From: Saccharina japonica
Taxonomy: Eukaryota; Sar; Phaeophyceae; Laminariales; Laminariaceae
Length of the DNA stretch: 64,000 nt
Direction: 5' to 3'
Assembly (NCBI GenBank): GCA_008828725.1
Contig: MEHQ01003415.1
Span: 233,998 to 297,997, forward strand
Shown here one piece after another: positions 32,237 through 43,600 of the stretch (the stretch's first letter is position 1; each line of letters begins with the position of its first letter). The notes below the pieces were generated by a model. That model saw only the letters and a list, made by a program, of their open reading frames with translations, was not told the origin of the DNA and ran no database searches. Both the position numbers and the translations under genes were made by a program.

Positions 32237-33146
32237 CTGCAAGCGCGACAGCAACGAGTTCCGGACACCACGGCGGGTGCGAGAGAGTCGAGCGAGAGGG
32301 TTACACGGGATCATGAGAGTCACATGTGTTCGTGCCACCTCAGGGCCACAAACGCTGCATGCAGTGGAGAACAGAAGCAAAAGAGGGAAAAATCGCGTTC
32401 AAGTTCAACAACTCTACGACAGTTATGTGCATCGATGGCAGTCATTCGCTTCGCATGGCACGCCTTGGGTCTCACGTTTCCATCGCCATCTCTTTGCCTT
32501 CCGGCCATGTCCCCGTTCCTGCCGACATGGTCCTTTCGTGATGCGGTAGCCAGCGCTGGATCTGAGATGGAGTGATCGGAGCGCGGCTCTACGGTGCCCG
32601 ATCTCCCAGGAAACTTACGTTGTCTCCCCGCCCTCTGCCGCCAACTGAAATATATGTAGAAACCCTTTCTTTGGGATTTTGAAGTTTCAAATCCAGAATA
32701 ATCTCTCCGAAAGTTGTAAGTTAGCATCTGTGNTGCTTCGGCTTCACCCAGCACCGGAATGATGCCTGTCAGCTGTCTGGTCTCGCACATGTCATACAAA
32801 AGGGACCCTTTTGTTACGATATTCAACACCTACTTTGCAGTTCCTATATACGTCAACATGTTTCGCTCCGAGGCAAGCGCACGAAAATACAACCCCCCCC
32901 CCCGTCAAAATGTTGGTATGTATTATAGTAGAAAAAGAACAAGGTACAACCAAGTACCGTACATATGATATATATGTAACATGTATTAATAGTACATCCT
33001 CAGGAGCCTACAGTAATTGCGAGAAGGTTTGCTGCACTCTGAAGTGAAAGTCATCTTGTATGATACCTGGTATACGGATAAGGACCATAACACTCAGTGT
33101 ATTTCGGCTGTTTCGTTGTTAAAAACACACATCAATCGAACTTCTG

Positions 33147-33236
33147 TGGCAGGAACGTTGACGCTGGTGCGAGAGACTGGACGCTGAAACTCTCCTGATA
33201 CGCTGGACTCTTTGAATGGCCCAAGCCGGAAGCCAT
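33147..33236 (-). CDS. Candidate first exon of the PLP-enzyme gene
   Basis: ATG at 33236 opens a frame reading MASGLGHSKSPAYQESFSVQ and on to about 33147. The frame is close to the edge of the palindrome (33140/33141). Phase-2 GT dinucleotides exist (AC|GTTCCT, AA|GTTCGA) that could join to the next exon, but none resembles a strong donor. The original donor may have been replaced by the duplicated segment. Confidence 0.3.
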
Positions 33237-33334
33237 GTTTTTTTTAAGCAACACCAGAGTTGGCGCCGCAATTGCCGCTGCTGCAGTAGATTGAAGTCCC
33301 ACCCTCTGCTGTCGACTGCTTGGCGAGTTTTCTT

Positions 33335-33372
33335 GCTGCTCCTGCTCCTGCTGCTGCTGCTGCTGCTGCTCT
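33335..33372. repeat. CTG/CAG trinucleotide repeat between divergent genes
   Basis: A CTG-rich run (CTGCTGCTGCTGCTGCTG with CTC interruptions) lies between the candidate start of the minus-strand PLP enzyme (33236) and the plus-strand start at 33462. It would translate as poly-Leu on plus or poly-Gln on minus. It probably sits in the shared 5' region. Confidence 0.8.
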
Positions 33373-33461
33373 TGCCGAAGTCGGCGCTTCTGGTTCACAG
33401 CTTGGTAGGTCTGCACGACGGAGCAACAGCAGAAGCGGCAGAACACGGACCGCAGCCGAGG

Positions 33462-36400
33462 ATGGCAGATGTGTTGCACCAATTCAGGGCGCAGCAGGTA
33501 GCCACTGGCGCGGCAGCAAGGGAAGGTGTAACGAAGTTCGTGCTTCAAGAATGCGTCGGCGTCCTCCCGACCGGGCAGGAGTCGGGCTCGGGCTGCGAGA
33601 CCAGCAGCTCATCCTCGTCGTGGCGGACTTTGAGCTTCAAGGAGGTCGCCGGGCTGTGGCGGGGCAGTCCGACGTTCGCTGAGATGTTCGCGGCGTCGAT
33701 AGCTGCGGTTCCCTCGGAAGCTTTGTTTTGGGAGTCTGCCCCCGTTACAAAAACTACCATGGTGAGGGGAGAGAACGATGGTTGGTGGTAAGTAGTTCAC
33801 CGGGGTCACCTGGCGTGCAACAGAGTAGTACGTACGTACGCATGATATGATATATAATCGTGGAGGCCACTACGAGTGGCAGTACGTCTACGTCGAATCG
33901 TAAAGAGCGTCGACTCCTCACAGGGGAGGGGTGGGCGCGATCCTTCTGCAGCGCTATTTTTTTTCAGAAACGGTGTTTTAGGAAAGATCCTCGTAGTCGA
34001 AAGCCTTCCGAAAGTAGAACGCCCTTACCGTTGTCGAGAAAGCGAGCGCTGAAAAACGATATCATAGCACCGCACTCATGTGAGGACTAAACTCTCTTTA
34101 CGGGTAGTATCAGCAGTAGAAGGTATAATATATCAACAGCAGTAGAACTACAGGCAGTACAGCCAGTAGTACAGGAAACCTAATAAGAAACAGGAAATCT
34201 GGTCCAGGCTGGATTTCTTGTTCGAGAGAGGGTGCTTTCTATACTAATTTCAATATAACGACTCCCGAATTTCTTGTTTCGCTTCAAATACCAACGTGCC
34301 TTTCTTATTAGCCTGCTTCTTGTTAGATGTCCTGTACGTATTGTACTGGTAGTAGAACTGCACTCACGTTTGTTTATGGGACAAACCGCTTAGAGCTAAG
34401 TGTGGGGTCAATTTTGCAGTACCCATGAAACAAGTAAAAGGGTGTTATGTTTTCAATTTTTCAAAAAGGGTGTCAGATGGATTCGACCGAGGAGGATATT
34501 TCCAGACCTTCCTCGGGAAAATTCCCGAACGTTTCGGGAATCGAGGTACATATCAAACTAACCAAGGAGGAATAAACAATGGCAAAAGCACCACAAGAAA
34601 CACCAAACCACGGCGAATCGAATGACAGCGTTTCTTTTTTTTTTACGAAGTAGGAACCGCGGTATGGCCACGGGAATTTTACCACGGGAATCCAAAAGAG
34701 AATTCCCGTGGGAAAATTCCCGTGGCCATACCGCGGTTCCTACATCGTAGGGGGGGGGGGGGACGCCGTCATTCGATTCGCCGTGGTTTGGTCTTCCTTG
34801 TGGTGTTTTTGCCATTGTTTATTCGTCATTGGTTAGTTTGATATGGTTGATATACCTCGATTCCCGAAATGTCCGGGAATTTTCCCGAGGAAAGCTGGAT
34901 ATTACCCATCCCCCATCGGGTAAGTCTATAATCTGTAAGAGTTAATAATAGTGTGTAGATGTTTTTTCGGTATAGTAAATTCCGCCCCTGCACATTTTGG
35001 CACGTCGTGTTTGGAGCTTCGCCTCGTTCGTGCCTTAGCAGAGCGCGGGTGTATCAGCTCGGTGTTACATCCACAGCAGCTTGTGTTTCTCTCCGTATTA
35101 GTCGTCTGCCATTTGTCAACGGAAGTTACACCCTACACCTCGACGATTGAAAAACTGCAGTGGTCGAACTTACTATTAATAGTCGAAATTCGAAAGACAC
35201 AAAAACCCGAAAAGCAACCCCCCAACTTAACGTTTGCACTTCAGTTGCGGACAGTTTCGGCTCCTCACAAGCAACCTTAGGCCCGCGAAATTGAGTAACA
35301 CTCCTTTAAGGGTATTTCAGGGCGTCGGGTGCTCCAGGCTCTAATCCCAGGCCGCCAGAAACGACTTACGAGGCGATTTTCGTGAACTGAAAGTTGCGAA
35401 CCTGCAATACCAAAAGTCGCAAAATCTGAGACGTGGTTCACCTCACCCGCCGAAGCCAAGGGCTGTACAGCACCGATAAAAAGACGGTTTTCGCCGAAAC
35501 TTTGCTGGTCTCCTGGCGGGTCTGTTGGACTACTCGTTGTGAGCGTACCCGAAAAACGTGCAGACAGTAAAATTACGAGCCCGTGGAAGGTACTATTTTT
35601 TTTGCCTAAAAAAGGGCAACAACGGGATGAAAAGCTCTGGATTCTCGTGTTCTATATTTGTTTCTGAAATTTAGAAACGTGAAGCTTTTGATTTGCAAAT
35701 CTCCTATATACTCTGTTTCTAAGTCGTTCGAATATTTTGGCGAAACGCCTGCGCGCGCCTACCCGACAACAGATTCCTAAGAGTTCCGCCGTGACTTACA
35801 TTAAATACGAATCTAAAACATGTACCAGGTACCAAGTATAAGAGAGATGTCATATTATACGAAAAGACCGCGGTATATGAGAACCCTACTCCTATACCGA
35901 ATATATGAGTTCATGTGTTTGCGCTGGAGGATGTCGTACGTTTAACGTTGGCCGCAGAACGAAGTGAAGGCACCCCACCTCTTACCATCCGCCATCGCGT
36001 CCTATATATATTGGAAAATTAAAAAAAAAAAAAAACACACCTGTGAGATCGAGGATTTTATCGAAACTCATATTTGCAAGCTGAGTGGGATACTTCGATC
36101 GCATATATACGTTCTTGCGCTAACACCCGCCCTGTTACGCGCTGGCCCAATAACCCTTGCGCGCGTTCAGGACAAGCCGTATGAGTACGTCACGGTTGAC
36201 TCTCCCCATCTGGCGTCGGTGTCAGAGGATGGACGCGCCTTCGCCGAGCACCTTGCTTCAGAGGAAGGTGTGGCATTGACCCGTGCGTCAGAGGAGGACT
36301 ACCTCTTAACATGTCGCTCTTTTTTCTCTAGCGAAATTTTGTATGTGTTTACTCGTCCTGGAATCCTGGCTTTCTCTCGATTTAGGCTGGGGGTATCATA

Positions 36401-38159
36401 GATGGGGTTTGGGCCGCGCAGTTAACAGGCTTGAGTTCGAGGATCGGTGCCTGCTGAGGAGTCATGCTTTCAGTTTCCTTCCCCAGAAGGCTTTAAAGTG
36501 CCGCTCTTGATTTACGGTCTTGTACCACAATAGTGGTCAGCGTAGTACCTAGTGATGAACAACGTAGTACACAGAAGTAAGGCAGCCGCCAGAACATGAA
36601 GCCGATCGTCAGTCTTGACCGGTCGGCGCGCTTGCTCCTGTGCTCATGGCTACTGCACGTTGTACGCAGGCACCACCAATATTGTCACGTTCCGAAACAT
36701 GCGAAAGGACGCCCGTCTCGTCGTGCCTTGCCGGGGAGGGCAGGCAGGCACCAACTACGCGCACCTGGCCGCGTTCGTTCGAAGCGCGCCTCGAGAACAG
36801 GTGAGATGGAAGCCACGGCTGTCATAACTGGACGGGCATCCACTGGCCTTACTCGGAATAGATGTGCAGAGCTCTCCTGTTTTGAAGTCGTTTGTGCTCG
36901 CGCAGCAGCTTTTCGTCTTCCGTGGCTGCTCCGTACGGATACCCGCAAACGCATTTAACTCGTGGAGCTCTCCTTGTTGGAAGCTGCGCTATTCAATGGC
37001 GTGCAGGCGGCCTCGTTTTCGTGCACACCTAGCGTGGCGTCTCGAGATGACGAGGCGGCACCACGAGCAGCAGCAGCAGCCGAGTGGTCGACGGAATATG
37101 TATTTTTGTTGTGTTTGGCATCCGGCAATGTGCAGCATGAGTTCCAACTTGTATCACTCATACGCATGCCCAGAAAAAATAAAGAACGCCAAAGGGTGCC
37201 TGAATATATATATCAGGTACATTTTAATGGTTGAGCGGGTTGTTTCGTGCGCAGCAAATGCTGTGACGCTTAAGTACCACACCTGACAAGCAGATATTCC
37301 AGGAGACCGCGAAGGCGGCCCGTGTAAACCGTGGGCAACAACATTTCCTCACAGGCGGTACCACCGCCATGCCGCCCCCAGCCTCACCGTGTCCTGGCGT
37401 CCATACTATCGGCCGTCGACACAGGTGGTCAAGTTTTTCGGAGCTGTCGGCGTTGGTCTTGAAGAGGAGGTAGCTTCCAGAGTGGATGAAAGCCCTGTTT
37501 GGCTCAGCACGTCAGGACTAGGCGTTTACTGGTGAGAGCGAGTAGTCGGCCCTTCCGGTCTGTGGATGCACGAGGGTACTTTTACAAGTGGCAATGGTCG
37601 ACGTTTCGGTGTGTGTTCAGAGTTGTCAAGCTGCGCCGCTCTCTATGACTGGGGGAAGATGGCACGACAAAATTAGTTAATATCGTGGGTCTGCGCTTGC
37701 GAGGGGTGTTTCACGCCGACAAAATAACTGATAGTCCACACTAACCCCTCACCAACATCTTCATTCCGAGAAAATTCCCAGGCCAGCGGGGTTAGGGGTT
37801 AGTGTTTAAAGTTAAGCCGATTTCAACCATTGTGTTAAAAGCTGGGCGAACTTGTATACAGCCCTCGTTCCAAGAGGTGGCAGCGATGCGCAACAAGGTG
37901 CTATTGGTGGTTTCGCAGGGCCGCGTCGCCACAAGACAATTGGTCAAGTAAGGGTACCCATGCGCACGCGTATATGTTATGTGTGCGCAGCCTCTTCTTA
38001 TGTTACCGATTGTTTTGATTTCAAGGGTTTGTTCTCCTTACACCGCGCGTGTTCCCTTCCCCGCCCCCGCCTGTACCCGCCGTCGTGATGAGCAGGCTGC
38101 ATGCCAGGCTTGACTCCGTGCCGAAGTACTACGCGTACACTCCGTACAAGCAAGGATAG
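33462..38159 (+). CDS. DUF6940-type protein, five exons
   Basis: The exons are 33462-33761, 36171-36267, 36670-36800, 37425-37531 and 38096-38159 (stop). Every junction is GT-AG and all phases join, giving 232 residues from the ATG at 33462. The spliced product contains LSFKEVAGLWRGS, FFxE-like ALFWESAPVTKTTM, DKPYEYVTVDSPHLA, FRNMRKDARLVVPC, NYAHLAAFVRSAPREQ, PVWLSTSGLGVYWLHARLDS and the C-terminal PKYYAYTPYKQG. I recall this motif order as DUF6940, a family of unknown function found in bacteria and protists. The frame is open upstream to an ATG at 33216 through a poly-Leu run, so a longer N-terminus is possible; I chose 33462 because the conserved domain starts soon after it. Confidence 0.88.
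34170..34336. mobile_element. MITE family D (TACAGGA... AAGAARCAGG termini)
   Basis: A 167-bp element whose ends TACAGGAAACCTAATAAGAA and TTCTTGTTAGATGTCCTGTA are imperfect inverted repeats of about 25 bp. The interior has CTGGTCCAGGCTGGATTTCT. It lies in intron 1 of the DUF6940-type gene. Confidence 0.8.
34481..34906. mobile_element. 426-bp hairpin (inverted-repeat) element
   Basis: The left half (GGAGGATATTTCCAGACCTT, CGAACGTTTCGGGAATCGAG, ATAAACAATGGCAAAAGCAC) is mirrored by the right half (TGCCATTGTTTATTCGTCAT, TACCTCGATTCCCGAAATGT, TCCCGAGGAAAGCTGGATAT). A tighter palindrome of about 110 bp around 34640-34745 is built on GGAACCGCGGTATGGCCACG. Nearly the whole element would fold into one long stem. 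It has no open frame and lies in intron 1 of the DUF6940-type gene. Confidence 0.85.
34950..35999. other. Intron 1 of the DUF6940-type gene, nothing further recognised
   Basis: A 109-codon plus-strand frame (34951-35280) is open but has no family signal and no phase link with the flanking exons. Confidence 0.45.
36000..36110. repeat. Dispersed element C, copy 3
   Basis: TATATATTGG, an A-run, GAGATCGAGGATTTTATCGA and GGGATACTTCGATCGCATAT. The minus-strand peptide reads KYPTQLANMSFDKILDL, so the coding-like frame is preserved relative to copy 1. It sits 60 bp upstream of exon 2 of the DUF6940-type gene. Confidence 0.7.
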
Positions 38160-38660
38160 GGACGGCATAGGAGTACCTATGTACTGCGTATGAAGCATAT
38201 TTAGTTTTGTACAGAAGATGAGAGTGCGTTCAGGCGCATGGCGCTGCGCTCTCGTTGAATTGCAACTGCTGTACAAACAAAGCAACTAAGCTGCTGCGTG
38301 CGCTGGAATGCCGCGGGGCATCGAGTGGGGGGCTGAGAGCCACTGGCGTGCTCTGTTGCGCGAGATAAATCGTTTGGGTCTTCGGTTACTATGTGTACAA
38401 CTGCTGTGCAAGCAAGGATAGGGCCGGCATAGAAGTAGCTATGTACTGCGTGTGAAACATGTTTAGTTTGTACAGAATATAAGAGTGCGTTCAGGCGCAT
38501 GGCCATGGCGCTGCGCTCTCGTTGTATTGCCACTGCTATACAAACAAGGCAACTAAGCTGCTCGTGCGCTGGAATGCCGTGATACATCGAGTGGGGGGCT
38601 GAGAGCCACTGGCGTGCTCTGTTGAGCGAGATAAATCGTTTGGATCTTCAGTCTGTCGGG
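38140..38660. repeat. Tandem duplication of about 260 bp starting at the DUF6940 3' end
   Basis: The block from GTACAAGCAAGGATAGGGAC (spanning the stop codon) through GTGCGTTCAGGCGCATGG, CAACTAAGCTGCTG and GAGATAAATCGTTTGG recurs from about 38402 with moderate divergence. The second copy carries a vestige of the last codons without the rest of the exon. Confidence 0.85.
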
Positions 38661-40678
38661 TGTATAACTGCTTGAGGCAGTGCCTAGGTCGTCTCTACAG
38701 TAGCTCGTTAGGAAATGCGACGGTTTCGGAAAAGGTGAACAATCGAAAGAATGCAGCACCCCTGGTTTACCAGAGCGCTTGGCGCCAAACCGATGCAGCA
38801 CAGTGCCGTGTAGGACGAGCAGGCACACTACCATACTATTAATACCAATAATCACTTTGCCCGTTCCTTCTTTTGCGGTTTCGGGACAGGCAAAACACTC
38901 GAAAACATGCACCCGTGGTTTTAAAAGAGGGCTTGATGCCAAATCGGTGCAGCACGTTACCGTGAAGAACGAGCAGGCACACTATCACACTAGACTACTC
39001 GCTTTGCCCGTTTCCTCTGGTCAGTCTTCGAAAACCTCACGGTGAAGGGCACATCCTCAAAATAGTCACCGACTAGAATATTCTCAGAAATTTCCTTTTT
39101 CATCGTGCGGCAAAAAAAAAGTCGCGTTATTGTGTCGGCGACAAGCCACTGAGGTCCCCACGGCGCCACAATGATGAACCGCGATCTGAACATCGATCGA
39201 CAACATGTACCATCAATTGCACCCTACGAGTGAACCAACATCGCGATTCAAAAGCCACAAGTCACCAGCGAGCGCCAGCCTCTATTGCTTCCACCGTGCA
39301 AGATTGTCAGCACACAGGGCAAACGAGAAAATGCAGGTGATGGACGAATGAGATTAAAAGAAAAAATACATGAAATGCAATGCTCCGTCGTGTGCTGGCC
39401 CGCGAATTTCCGGGCCACCGTCACTCTGAAAGCTGCTCGAGTTACATGACTGGCGTCGCACGCCAGGCAACCTTCCTTGTGTGCCGTCTTGCGTTGTGCG
39501 CGTTAAACCGTTCAAACATTCAACCTGTGTACGCCACACCAACTTGAGTCTGGCGTGCTAAGCTTCTGCGCTCGAACCCAACAAAATAAAAACCCCAACA
39601 CGATACACCAGTACACGCAAAGATGAGCGTGCCATACGCACGATCGATGCACAACCCCAGCTACAGAAAAGTACACCCTCAGCTGTATTCCTGAGCCGAG
39701 CCAAAACAAAAACGGTACCACGACTACACCGCTAACGATCACAAGCGGAAACTGCCAAGCAACAGCACAAATACCTCCCGTTTCTGTTCTGGGACGAAAA
39801 CAACCAAGCAACAGCGCAAATACGTCCCGTCCCACAGGGACTGCCTCCTCGAGCGCGCGCCCCGAGATACGTGCCGGCGCCCCACTCCAACACCCAATAC
39901 CGGCCTCCGAGCCTCTTGCCGCAGGCTCATCTCTTTACCACCCCCGTCGCCCTGTGATGGTTAAAACGTTAAAACCACTAACCACTAATCACTAAAAACG
40001 CACAAGTGCATCCTCTCCTCGCCCCTCCTGCACTTGGGCATATCGTAACGGCTTGAAGGCACAGCAACCGCCTTGTGCCCTCTCGCGTCCTCCATGTTTC
40101 GACGTTTTAACGGGGAAACAGCTGGTCCCGAAGTATTTGGCTGCGCTCTTGTATCTCCGCTTTCCTTATCAAGGCTGAAATCGCGCTGGTTCTCGTGGGG
40201 TTGCCGTATGCATCACTGACAAAAAAAAAAGAACATGACAAAATAAATCGGGAAGGGAAAGTTATACCGGGTGTTCTGTACGCGCAGGGACTGGTGGCGA
40301 CGGGTATTGCAGCAACAGTACCACGGGATTTAGTATGGTATTGTATGGCGTTGTGTGGTATCGTATGCTTTCCACCGACAACCCCTCGCGCACCCCACCC
40401 CGTCTCTAATGGAAGAGTGCGTTACTGACTTGACCATACCTTGCGTGTTCTCCCGGTAGCCAGACCAACACTTTCCTTAACCCCAGCTTCCGTATGTTGA
40501 TACTTGGGCAGCAGACGCACTGCACTTCACCTCCGAGCCGCAAAAACCAGGACATCTACATAGAGGTTTGGCACTGCGTCGCTCAAAAACCATTCCAGAC
40601 ACCCAACATCTGCATATCTGAAAACTGCTTGCACACAAAACATCACCGAGGAAATACTATATCGTCAAATTATGGCAC
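38661..40678. other. Intergenic, no supported gene
   Basis: A diverged direct repeat (CGATGCAGCACAGTGCCGTG near 38792 and CGGTGCAGCACGTTACCGTG near 38943, with CAGGCACACTA after each) is visible. Open frames on both strands are short and unrecognised. Confidence 0.5.
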
Positions 40679-43600
40679 TCACACCTCGTCGACGCCCTCC
40701 GTCCTCTTCAGGAAACCCTTAACAACGTACTTGTCCATGGCCGGTGTTAATGCCAGGGCCAGCGCGATACGTAACGGCACCACGAGCCGCGCGAACGTGA
40801 GGAATCCCGCCGTCAAACCGAAGAGCTGCACAACATCCGAGCGGTTGCAACAAGACGATAATTGAGCGGTTCGTTGACAAGAATCGGTGACGGGGGGAGT
40901 CGACGTTAGGCGTGCATACATTTAGGGGCGACAGGCAACTCCAACCGGCTGGTTTGTTGGTTCTCCAGCAGCCAAATAGTCGCCAGAGTAGGCACGTGAT
41001 TTATAAATAAGGAGATAATCTAGCTGATACACGATTGCAGCTTTGTCTTTGGCTGTGAAGCTATAAAAATAACATTGGATACAAAACATGACACGTGCAG
41101 TTTAGGAACAACGAAACCAACCTGGAACCGCACCACCGACAGCCAGCGCATCGATGACAAGCCCAACAACCGCAAACTCTCGCAAAGCATAGCATCATAG
41201 GATTGCCGAGCCGGTACGACACAGCTGTAAGGCAGTCCCTTCCTGTACAAAGCACGCACCCGAAAAAAAGCCTCGGAGACATATTGCCATCACTCCTTGT
41301 ACTGGCCTATAGCCCGGTATACAAGCTCAATACGTACCACGTAATGAATATTGGCATGTGTAACATCTAACGCCCCTAACCTGTTTCATAGTCGGTTCTA
41401 TGAGCAGCACCTCACACCCACCTCTACAACCAGGTTCACATTAAGTCGACAAGGATGCCCAGCCGGCACTACAATGCTTCTCGCCGAAGCGCCCCCAACG
41501 TATGCACCAATCGAGTCCTTCTGCAAGGAGACCCCCCACTCTACGAGGAACGTACACACACACTCCACCATCTCGCCACTCGCCGTCTCTTTTCCCTCCA
41601 GTGTCGTGAGGTCCAGCCACTCCCCGGTGGTCTGGTGGTACACCACAACCGCGAGGGGTACGCTGATAATCCAGAACCCAAGCTCCGTCCCTCCGTAGGC
41701 CAAGGCTCCGGCAAGCCCCGCCGACTTGATTTTCTCCTTGAAATCGATTTCGGGTTCGCCGGGGGCGCTTTTTACGCCCCATGCTATGAGGGCTTTGTCG
41801 AGCGACTGGGAGCGCGGCGGAGAGTAAGAAGAGAAGCGAAGCGGTGGACGACAAAGCGTCAAGGACGTACAACATATCAACATATGCATATACGTACCCG
41901 AAGGGTGGACCAGGTGGTGAAAGACTCACGCTCGGAATGCATAAGAAGGCTGCACAAGACGCAAAGCTTTAGTGAATAACTATACGCAGCTAAAAATAAA
42001 AATAAGAGGAGGAGAGATGAGCCAAAACCTCGAAAGGGGTTTCGAGGTGAGAGTCCGGCATTTGTGTTGTGGGGCGGCAATATAAACCATGAGGTCAAGG
42101 CAATGGATCAGTACCCCACCATCGGGTATAATGAGGCGTTTCGCGACGCAAAGCCGATTACCCGAAGTGCAAAACACTCGGTACCAGAGTTCAGTGTTGG
42201 CACGCGAGCGGCATTCGCATTCCAAAATATCACGCTGCACGTTGACTGTCATGCTTGTAAGCCGACTGACATATGTTTGTGGGGTTAGCGTTCGACGTTC
42301 ATCGTGCAAATTGCATGCGGGGAGCTGTAGACTCGAGGCGATATCTTGCCATATGTCGCGAATTTCCAACCAAAAAAAAAAAAAAAAAGAGCCCGAGCAC
42401 CACTCACGCTCATCTCATCGTCTTCGGAAGAGCCCGCCGACATGTGCAGGCAAGACGAAACCCGCGGTTGTGGCGCAATGGAGCTGCGGGCTGATTGAGT
42501 TGGGACCCGGCATCCTGCCACAATCAGAGGTGTAAGGGGTGTTCCGGAGCAAAAAGTAAGACAGCTCGTTAGAGATAAGGAGACAAAACTAGAAAAAGCG
42601 GAGCACTCGTGAATGTGTCGAACACGTTGGACAACGCGAGGGTGACGACAAACATTCACACCACGAACGCACTGATAGACTGAACGGCTGCTGTCGGGCG
42701 AGATCACCCGCTTCGGATGTCTCTCGAAGCTTCCAACTCGGGGTGGATGTCAACAGGTCAGCCCAAAGCATCGCTACGTCAGCTTGCCAACGGGCAGAGA
42801 GCCGTTAAGAGGCTCGCGAAGTATTCGTTCGCACAAACGATAACTCCCGCTCGTGCTTCACCAAAAAATCGGGCTCTTGACCACACGCCACACCACTCAA
42901 AGATTTACGAGGTACGAAAATCCAGTTTTTCGTTTTGAGCATTATGAAAAGGGGTACCAAAGGTCCATACGAAGTATCTATTCATAGAATACCCGTCCGA
43001 CCCGCTAGACTCGCTGGCGCTTGTGTCCATATTTCTCGAACAATTTACATAAAAAAACATGCAAAGAGACAGAAGCTAGGGCAAAACCGATTTTTCAAGG
43101 GAACGGCTGCTGTCGCTCGGTCAACTACTGATAAGGCTCGGCCTGCGTCTTCCGGATGAGCTTCGTGGCAAACAACCTGTGTACATACATATATATAATA
43201 GTCTACATCAGTATCGCGAGTAAGAGGACAGATCCTATTCATATACGCACAGTATGATTCAATTGATGTGTGATGCTACGGAATGATTAAAAAAGCTTCC
43301 AGGTGTCGTTGAAACCATCAAGGATGATATAAATACCGCAGCAGCAAATCATACACGAGGTTCAAACCGCTACGTACGTATGGTACCCGTATACGGTGTA
43401 CCAACTGCTTCACTCGGTACAGCGAATATGGGATCTACCAAAGGTACGTGAACACCAGGGTTATTAGCTACAGTAGTACCCTGGTAGGTATTATAGTAGG
43501 TACGTGGCGAAGTAAGTCAACTACTGCAACTACAGTAATTTAGTAAACATTCCGTGGCCGTTCTATTAATAGATATTATACGTACAAGCACACACATTGC

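Larger units (their letters stand above)
28125..33140. repeat. Large imperfect palindrome (inverted duplication) with a single N
   Basis: The centre is GTAGAC|GTCTAC at 31239/31240. The inner arms 29737-31239 and 31240-32732 are reverse complements differing by a few indels (1, 3 and 6 bp) and scattered single bases. Beyond the lone N at 32733, 32734-33140 matches the reverse complement of 28125-28526, so 28527-29736 (1210 bp) has no counterpart in the right arm. A sub-block of about 430 bp occurs three times (28528-28960, an inverted copy at 30794-31238, and a direct copy at 31241-31685). Confidence 0.9.

Noticed and set aside
42466..42530. tRNA-like segment with a TTGTGGC / GCCACAA pair around GCGCAATGGAGC
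   Set aside because: The length is about 60 bp, the T-loop is not GTTCGA-like, and the stretch overlaps a phase-supported exon of the plastid-protein gene.
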